Assembly (NCBI GenBank): GCA_964242415.1
Contig: CAXTAT010000010.1
Coordinates: 1 to 64,000 of the forward strand
Length of the DNA: 64,000 nt
Reading direction: 5' to 3'
From: DASWOJ01 sp964242415
Lineage (GTDB): Bacteria > Pseudomonadota > Alphaproteobacteria > Acetobacterales > Acetobacteraceae
Every line of letters starts with the position of its first letter. Within the stretch, counting starts at the first letter, position 1. The notes under the pieces are model-generated. The model had not been told where the DNA came from and did no database searches. It was given only the letters and a program-made list of their open reading frames with translations. Below, piece by piece: positions 59,411 to 64,000 of the stretch. The position numbers were made by a program, and so were the translations under genes.

Positions 59411-59426
59411 CAGCGCCCCCGCTCCA

Positions 59427-60530
59427 TCAGCGCCGCTGCCGCAGCCGCGGGTCGATGGCGGCGTAGGCCAGATCGACCAGCAGGTTGGCGCCGGCGAACA
59501 GCACCACCACCACCAGCACCGCACCCTGCAGCACCGGGTAGTTCCGCACGTTGATGGCGTCCAGCACCAGGCGGCCCAGCCCCGGGCGGCTGAACACCAG
59601 CTCGACCAGCACCGCCCCGCCCAGCAGCCGGCCGACGCCCAGCCCCAGCACGGCCAGCAGCGGAACGCAGGCGTTCTTTAGCGCATACTTCAGGATGATC
59701 GTCCGCGCAGGCAGGCCGTAGGCGCGGGAGGTGCGGATGTATGGCTCCGCCAGCACCTCCAGCATGGAGGTCCGCACCAGGCGGGCGATGTAGCCGATCC
59801 AGCCGACCGACAGCGCCACGGTGGGCAGCACCAGCCGGCGCGCCTGGTCCAGCAGGTCATCGGCCCGGCCCGTGCCCAGCACCGGTAGCCAGTCCAGCCA
59901 TACGGAGAACACCAGCAACAGCAGGATGGCGATGACGAAGCTGGGCACGGCGATCAGCGCCACCGACACGCCGGCCAGCAGGCTGTCGAGCACCGACCCC
60001 GGCCGCGTCGCCGCCAGGCACCCCAACGGCACGCCCAGCAGGACCGCCAGGGCGATGCTGCTGAACGTCAGGACCACGGTGTAGGGCAGCACGGCGCCAA
60101 TGGCGGCCGACACCTTGCGCCCGCTGACGACATCGGTGCCCAGGTCGCCCGTCAGCACATGGGTGAAGAAGCGCCACAGCCGGATGGGCACCGGCTGGTC
60201 GAGGCCCATTTCGGCCACGAAGCGCCGGGCGTACTCGGGGCTGGCCTGCGGTCCCAGCAGCGCCGCGGCCGGGTCGCCGGGCACCAGCACCGTCAGCAGG
60301 AACAGCAGCAGCATGGCGCCGAACACGATCAGGACCGTGGTGAGCAGGCGGCTTGCGAGATAGCGGACGGTGGCTGCTCCCTCTCCCTTCGGGCGGGGGC
60401 TGGGGTGGAGGGGACTGGCTGCATCCGACGCAGGGACTGGCTCCGTCGGGGGCGAGTGCGGCCCTTGCGGCGAGACCCCCTCACCCCGGCCCTCTCCCGG
60501 AGGGAGAGGGAGACGTGGAGCGCCGGTCAT
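59427..60530 (-). CDS. Peptide-type ABC importer permease 1 (DppB/OppB-like) with repeat-encoded N-terminus
   Basis: The only plausible in-frame start is ATG 60530, overlapping the upstream stop as TGATG; 367 aa. Residues 2-52 are encoded by composite repeat element F. The normal permease begins around residue 53 (VRYLASRLLTTVLIVFGAM), where homologues have their start; here that codon is GTC and no ATG/GTG/TTG lies nearby. Six membrane helices follow with LVPGDPAAALLG, the large periplasmic loop, and the EAA loop EPYIRTSRAYGLPARTII. The extension may be translated, or a non-standard start may be used. Confidence 0.88.
   Translation of the reverse strand: MTGAPRLPLPPGEGRGEGVSPQGPHSPPTEPVPASDAASPLHPSPRPKGEGAATVRYLASRLLTTVLIVFGAMLLLFLLTVLVPGDPAAALLGPQASPEYARRFVAEMGLDQPVPIRLWRFFTHVLTGDLGTDVVSGRKVSAAIGAVLPYTVVLTFSSIALAVLLGVPLGCLAATRPGSVLDSLLAGVSVALIAVPSFVIAILLLLVFSVWLDWLPVLGTGRADDLLDQARRLVLPTVALSVGWIGYIARLVRTSMLEVLAEPYIRTSRAYGLPARTIILKYALKNACVPLLAVLGLGVGRLLGGAVLVELVFSRPGLGRLVLDAINVRNYPVLQGAVLVVVVLFAGANLLVDLAYAAIDPRLRQRR
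60371..60516. repeat. Composite inverted-repeat element F inside a permease reading frame
   Basis: Halves 60371-60417 (diverged: CCCTCTCCCTTCGGGCGGGGGC, GGGGTGGAGGGG) and 60475-60516 (canonical) are inverted copies. It lies between the coupled TGATG start and the first membrane helix codons of permease 1, in frame. Confidence 0.85.
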
Positions 60531-62077
60531 CAGGCGGGGGCGAAGCGGTCCATCGCCCAGTCGATGCCGCTGGGCAGCAGCGCCGGGCGCAGCCAGTCGC
60601 GATGGACGAAGAGACCGACATCGTAGGTCAGCCACATGAAGGCGTCGCTCGCCTCCATCAGCTTCTGCGCCTGGATGAACAGCGCCGCCCGCTTGCCGTT
60701 GTCCAGCTCGGAGGACCCCTGGTCCAGCAGGGCGTCGAACTCCGGGCTAGACCAGCGCTGCCAATTCCAGTCGCCGATCTGCCCGGTGGTGAACCATTGC
60801 GCCAGGAAATTGGGGTCCAGCTTGCCGTTGAAGCGGATGATGAACAGGTCCAGCGCGCGGCCCACCTCGCCCTTGCCGGCGGAGAAGAAGCTCCCCGCGT
60901 CCTGCGCGTCCACCTCCAGCGTGACCCCCACGTCGCGCAGCAGCGCCTGCGCCACCAGCGCCATCGTCTGGTACACCGGCTGGTTCTGCACCAGGATGCG
61001 CGCCTTGAACCCGGCGCCCTGCCCGGCCTCGGCCAGCAGGCGCTTCGCCTCGGCCACGTTGCGCTTCAAGACCGGGGCGTCCGGCCAGTAGCCCACCACC
61101 TGCGGCATGATCAGCGCGTTGGCCCGCGGCGCACGGCCGTTGAACCCGGCCAGCAGCATCCCGTCCACGTCCAGCGCCAGCCGGATCGCGCGCCGCACCC
61201 GTGGGTCGTTGAATGGCGGCTTCTCGACGTTCATGCCCAGCCAGATGTTGGCGATGCCGGGCTGCTCGATCACCTGCAGGCCCGCCACGCGCCGCAGCGC
61301 CGCGGCCTGCGACGGTGGCAGGGCCGCAAAGTCGAGGTCGCCGGAGCGCAGGCCCAGCTCGGTCGTCTTGGGGTCCGGCACGTAGCGGACCGCGACCTCC
61401 TCGAACCCTGCGGGCGTCCCAACGTAGGCGGGGTTGCGGCGCAGCACCACCTGGCGCTGCTTCTCGAAGGCGGTGACCATCAAGGGGCCGCTGCCGACCG
61501 GGCGGGTGTTGTGCTCGGCGCCGCGCTGCGCAAGTGCACGGCGGCACACGATGCTGCCGGCCACGTCGCCCAGCGCGATGGTGAACAGCCCGGCGCGCGG
61601 CCGGTCCATCACGATCCGGCCGCGCAGGCGGTCCAGCACCTGGACCTCCTTCAGGTTGGCCCACTCGCCGCGGTACGGGCTTTCCCTGCCTTGGGCATCG
61701 GGGTTGATGAAGCGCTCGTAGGAGAACTTCACGTCATCGGCCGTCACTTCGCCGAAGCCGTCGCTGAACATCTGGCCGGGCTTCAGGGTGAAGTCGATGG
61801 TGGTCGGCGTGGTCTGCGTCAGCTCGGCCGCAGCATCCTTGACCAGCTCGCCATTGCCCCCAGGCGCAACGGTCACCAGGCGCTGCATGATGGCGCGGAT
61901 GATGTTGCCGTCCTGCAGCCCCGTGCGGAAGGCCGGGTCCAGCACCTCCACGTCGCGGTCGATACGGACGGAGATCGCCGACTTGGCACTGCTCGCCTGG
62001 GCCTGCGCGGACCGGACCGGCAGGGCAGCCAGCGCGGCGGTGCCCAGGATGGCATTGCGACGGCGCAGCATCGGCAT
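60530..62077 (-). CDS. Peptide-type ABC importer solute-binding protein (family 5)
   Basis: ATG 62077 (MPMLRRRNAILGTAALAALP) with AGGA upstream; 515 aa. The frame extends upstream into repeat element G. Signal peptide ends VRSAQAQA. Family-5 motifs: DVEVLDPAFRTGLQDGNIIRAI, FTLKPGQMFSDGFGEVTADDVKFSYERF, RRAIRLALDVDGMLLAGFNG and the C-terminal AQKLMEASDAFMWLTYDVGL. Binds peptides, sugars or nickel complexes in the periplasm; adjacency to a glycoside hydrolase hints at oligosaccharide uptake, which some family-5 systems perform. Confidence 0.92.
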   Translation of the reverse strand: MPMLRRRNAILGTAALAALPVRSAQAQASSAKSAISVRIDRDVEVLDPAFRTGLQDGNIIRAIMQRLVTVAPGGNGELVKDAAAELTQTTPTTIDFTLKPGQMFSDGFGEVTADDVKFSYERFINPDAQGRESPYRGEWANLKEVQVLDRLRGRIVMDRPRAGLFTIALGDVAGSIVCRRALAQRGAEHNTRPVGSGPLMVTAFEKQRQVVLRRNPAYVGTPAGFEEVAVRYVPDPKTTELGLRSGDLDFAALPPSQAAALRRVAGLQVIEQPGIANIWLGMNVEKPPFNDPRVRRAIRLALDVDGMLLAGFNGRAPRANALIMPQVVGYWPDAPVLKRNVAEAKRLLAEAGQGAGFKARILVQNQPVYQTMALVAQALLRDVGVTLEVDAQDAGSFFSAGKGEVGRALDLFIIRFNGKLDPNFLAQWFTTGQIGDWNWQRWSSPEFDALLDQGSSELDNGKRAALFIQAQKLMEASDAFMWLTYDVGLFVHRDWLRPALLPSGIDWAMDRFAPA

Positions 62078-62173
62078 AGCGTGGTCCTGACCTGTTGGCG
62101 CAACCATGTGGCCCGATCCGCCCCAGCAGGTCGAGGCCCCTCCCGTATTAAGGCAAGCCCACCGGGCAAAAGG

Positions 62174-62350
62174 ACGCTGCTCCCTCTCCCCCTTCGGGAG
62201 AGGGCCGGGGTGAGGGGGCCTTGCAGTGCGAACTTCGTGGCCCAGGCAGCCCAGTCCCGAAGATGCCGGCGTTTCCCGGCGCAAGCAGGCAGGCAAGCAA
62301 GCAAGACTCCCTCACCCCGGCCCTCTCCCGGAGGGAGAGGGGGAAGCGGC
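62174..62350. repeat. Composite inverted-repeat element G (REPIN-like)
   Basis: Halves 62174-62226 and 62307-62350 are inverted copies with the CCGGGGTGAGGGGG flank. The spacer carries a run of GCAAGCAGGCAGGCAAGCAA. It touches the glycoside hydrolase stop at 62350. Confidence 0.85.
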
Positions 62351-63744
62351 TAGGCCGGGCGGACGGCCAGCGCGATTGCGACCGCGAACGGTGGCGTCTG
62401 CAACCGCAGGAAGCCGCCACACGCCTGCACCGTTGCCTCCCCGCATGCCTGGCCGGCCTGAGTGTCCCACAACGCCACGCGATAGCCCCCCGGCGCAAAC
62501 GCCGGCAGCGTCACGCAGACGGCCCGGCTGGGCGCCGGGTCCACCCGGCCATTCCCGAGCAACGGCGCGGTCCGCAGCAGGAACAGCACCGCCTGCCGGG
62601 CGTCGCCGCACGCGAAGCACGCCACGTCGGGATCGCTGACCACGGCGTCCCACGGCCGGCGGTCGAAACGCAGCCAGTCCACCAACGGAAGAAAGTCCGC
62701 CAACCCCCGCTGCGCCCGCCGCATCCCCGGCGTCAGCGTGTGCGGCGACCGGTTGGGCCAGCGCATCCCGCCCCCCGCGCCGCCGGACGCCAGGTGCGCC
62801 CATTGCAGGTGGCGGAAGTACTCATCGTCGAAGCCCTCCTCCAGCACCCGCTTCTGGTCCTTGAAGGTGTGGATCGGCCCGTGCTCGCTGTCGAAGAACG
62901 GGCGCTGGTCGGTGATCTCCGCCAGCGCCTCCCGCACCAGGCTGCCCGCCGCCAGCGCCGGGGCGACGGTGTCGGAGGGGTGGTCGATGCTGCCCTCCTC
63001 GTAGAAATGGTTGTTGGCGAAGTCGAGCGCGGGATGGCGAAACACCGGCTCGTTCAGCCATGGCTTCCAATGCAGCTCCGGCCCGAATACCGACACGCAT
63101 TGCAGGTGCGCCCGGCCGTGCGCGCGCACCTCGACGTCGCGTAAGAACGGGCCGACGTCACCAATGAAATCTTCGAAGCAGCCGGGGCGGTCCTCGCCCT
63201 GGACGGGGTGCATCTCGTTCCACAGGTCCCAGGCGAACAGCGTGCCGCTGCCGCTCCAGCGTTCGGCGGCGAAGCGCAGCCGGGCCTTGATCAGCCGGCG
63301 CACCTCGGGATGTACCATCAGGCTGGTGCGGGCGCCGCAGGGGCCGCCGTTGGCGGAGTTGTAGGGGTGCAGGTCCCAGCGCACCCACTGGAAAAAAGTA
63401 TCCAGCGGCGTCAGCAGGATGCGCAGGCCGGCCTCCCCGCACAGGCGGAACAGGTCGTCCCATAGTTGCACCAGCACGGGGTTGAAGGTGCCGGCGGGCT
63501 GCTCGAAGAAGTGGCCGCCGAACTCGGCATACTCCAGCATGAAGCGCAGGCAGGTGACGCCGCTGCCGGCGAGGTAGGCCAGGTGCCGGGCCACCGCGTC
63601 CAGGTCGCGCCGGTGCAGCAGGCCCGCGAACTCCACCCAGCTTATCGAGTCGTTCTGGCCGATGGGCGTCCAGGGCTGGCCGTCGTCGGTTTGGAAGTAA
63701 GGCACGCCAGGCGCACGCTGTATCCAAGGCAGCAAAGGCTTCAT
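62350..63744 (-). CDS. Glycoside hydrolase, (beta/alpha)8 clan A type
   Basis: ATG 63744 (MKPLLPWIQRAPGVPYFQTD); 464 aa, no signal peptide, so probably cytosolic. Clan GH-A hallmarks: an acid/base Glu177 in LFAWDLWNEMHPVQ after an LLTPLDTFFQW strand, and a candidate nucleophile Glu287 in RPFFDSEHGPIHTF. The beginning FQTDDGQPWTPIGQNDSI is typical of GH5/mannanase-like enzymes. The C-terminal 90 residues are a small beta domain. Adjacent importer suggests that imported glycans are cleaved inside the cell. Exact family and substrate uncertain. Confidence 0.78.
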   Translation of the reverse strand: MKPLLPWIQRAPGVPYFQTDDGQPWTPIGQNDSISWVEFAGLLHRRDLDAVARHLAYLAGSGVTCLRFMLEYAEFGGHFFEQPAGTFNPVLVQLWDDLFRLCGEAGLRILLTPLDTFFQWVRWDLHPYNSANGGPCGARTSLMVHPEVRRLIKARLRFAAERWSGSGTLFAWDLWNEMHPVQGEDRPGCFEDFIGDVGPFLRDVEVRAHGRAHLQCVSVFGPELHWKPWLNEPVFRHPALDFANNHFYEEGSIDHPSDTVAPALAAGSLVREALAEITDQRPFFDSEHGPIHTFKDQKRVLEEGFDDEYFRHLQWAHLASGGAGGGMRWPNRSPHTLTPGMRRAQRGLADFLPLVDWLRFDRRPWDAVVSDPDVACFACGDARQAVLFLLRTAPLLGNGRVDPAPSRAVCVTLPAFAPGGYRVALWDTQAGQACGEATVQACGGFLRLQTPPFAVAIALAVRPA

Positions 63745-63760
63745 CCCAATGATTGAACCC

Positions 63761-63864
63761 CGTCGTTGCAAGGGGCGCAGCGACGCGGCGACCCAGGGCC
63801 ACATGCGGCGATCGCAGTCCTAGCGGCCCTGGATTGCCGCGCCGCAAGCGCGGCTTGCAATGAC
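63761..63864. repeat. CATTGCGAG inverted-repeat element 4 (diverged)
   Basis: Begins CGTCGTTGCAAGGGGCG and ends CTTGCAATGAC, with CCTGGATTGCCGCGCCGC inside. It fills the gap between the glycoside hydrolase start and the pyruvate kinase stop. Confidence 0.75.
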
Positions 63865-63903
63865 AGCCTGTTCATCGGCGGCGGGCGTCCTGGACGACGG
63901 GCG

Positions 63904-64000
63904 TCAGCGTGCCTGCGCCACGCGCAGCGCGTTGGTGGTGCCGGGCTGGTTGAAGGGCACGCCCGCTGTTACAACCACCTCGTCGCCGGGCTGCGCGAAG
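63904..64000 (-). CDS. pyk: Pyruvate kinase, C-terminal end only
   Basis: The last 31 codons and TGA are visible; the rest lies outside the window. The residues FAQPGDEVVVTAGVPFNQPG, then TTNALRVAQAR, match the strongly conserved C-terminal end of pyruvate kinase (GD.VVVTAGVP....GTTN.LR). The enzyme makes pyruvate and ATP from phosphoenolpyruvate in glycolysis. Symbol given from this fragment only. Confidence 0.85.
   Translation of the reverse strand, partial: FAQPGDEVVVTAGVPFNQPGTTNALRVAQAR

Noticed and set aside
60531..60635. Further upstream start for permease 1
   Set aside because: Would lie inside the binding-protein gene; ATG 60530 in the TGATG overlap is the better supported start.

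Overview
High-GC chromosomal DNA, most likely from an alphaproteobacterium of the Rhodospirillales/Acetobacteraceae type. This placement is inferred from base composition, rhizobial-style rkp/kps capsule genes, a complete kdp operon, an alphaproteobacterial-type ferredoxin-NADP reductase and dispersed CATTGCGAG repeats; no rRNA or other strong phylogenetic marker is present. There is no integrase, insertion sequence, CRISPR array or prophage. Short dispersed palindromic repeats are abundant.

Layout. 1-8.4 kb: a truncated beta-helix protein, a three-gene run of secreted/lipoprotein genes (one with two nuclease-fold domains), a 950-base stretch without a recognisable gene, a DUF883-like membrane protein, an L,D-transpeptidase and a HAD phosphatase. 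8.4-24.6 kb: the first half of a capsule locus. A 2474-residue reducing polyketide/fatty-acid synthase (KS-AT-DH-[MT-like]-ER-KR-ACP, no thioesterase) and an alpha-oxoamine synthase read leftward. Divergent from them, and coupled by overlapping stops and starts, are kpsC, kpsS, an SDR, a membrane sulfatase-fold protein and a glycosyltransferase. 24.6-30 kb: small mixed genes. 30.1-38.6 kb: kdpFABCDE potassium uptake with an extra 27-codon ORF in front. 39-46.9 kb: the second half of the capsule locus (kpsD-like, then divergently kpsE, kpsM, kpsT, and two glycosyltransferases). 46.9-56.5 kb: accessory metabolism, small hydrophilic proteins, two tandem aspartate-type aminotransferases, a PEP-CTERM protein and a ferredoxin reductase. 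56.6-63.7 kb: tRNA-Thr(UGU), a five-gene peptide-type ABC importer and a glycoside hydrolase. The right edge holds the C-terminus of pyruvate kinase.

How the genes work together. The central story is an ABC-dependent (group 2/3-like) capsule. KpsC and KpsS are beta-Kdo transferases that build a linker on a lipid; KpsM/T/E/D export the polymer. The synthase, alpha-oxoamine synthase and SDR next to kpsC/kpsS have the same three functions as the RkpA-F/RkpG/RkpH set of Sinorhizobium K-antigen loci. They are also the three steps that make a sphingoid-type amino alcohol (acyl chain, decarboxylative condensation with an amino acid, ketone reduction). I infer a dedicated aminolipid for the capsule; this is the most interesting system in the window.

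The second theme is repeats. Seven composite elements of about 150 bases, each two inverted copies of a CCCTCTCC/GGAGAGGG palindrome, lie between genes. They supply coding sequence, ribosome-binding-like purine tracts or new protein termini in several places, most strikingly inside the 5' end of a permease gene.
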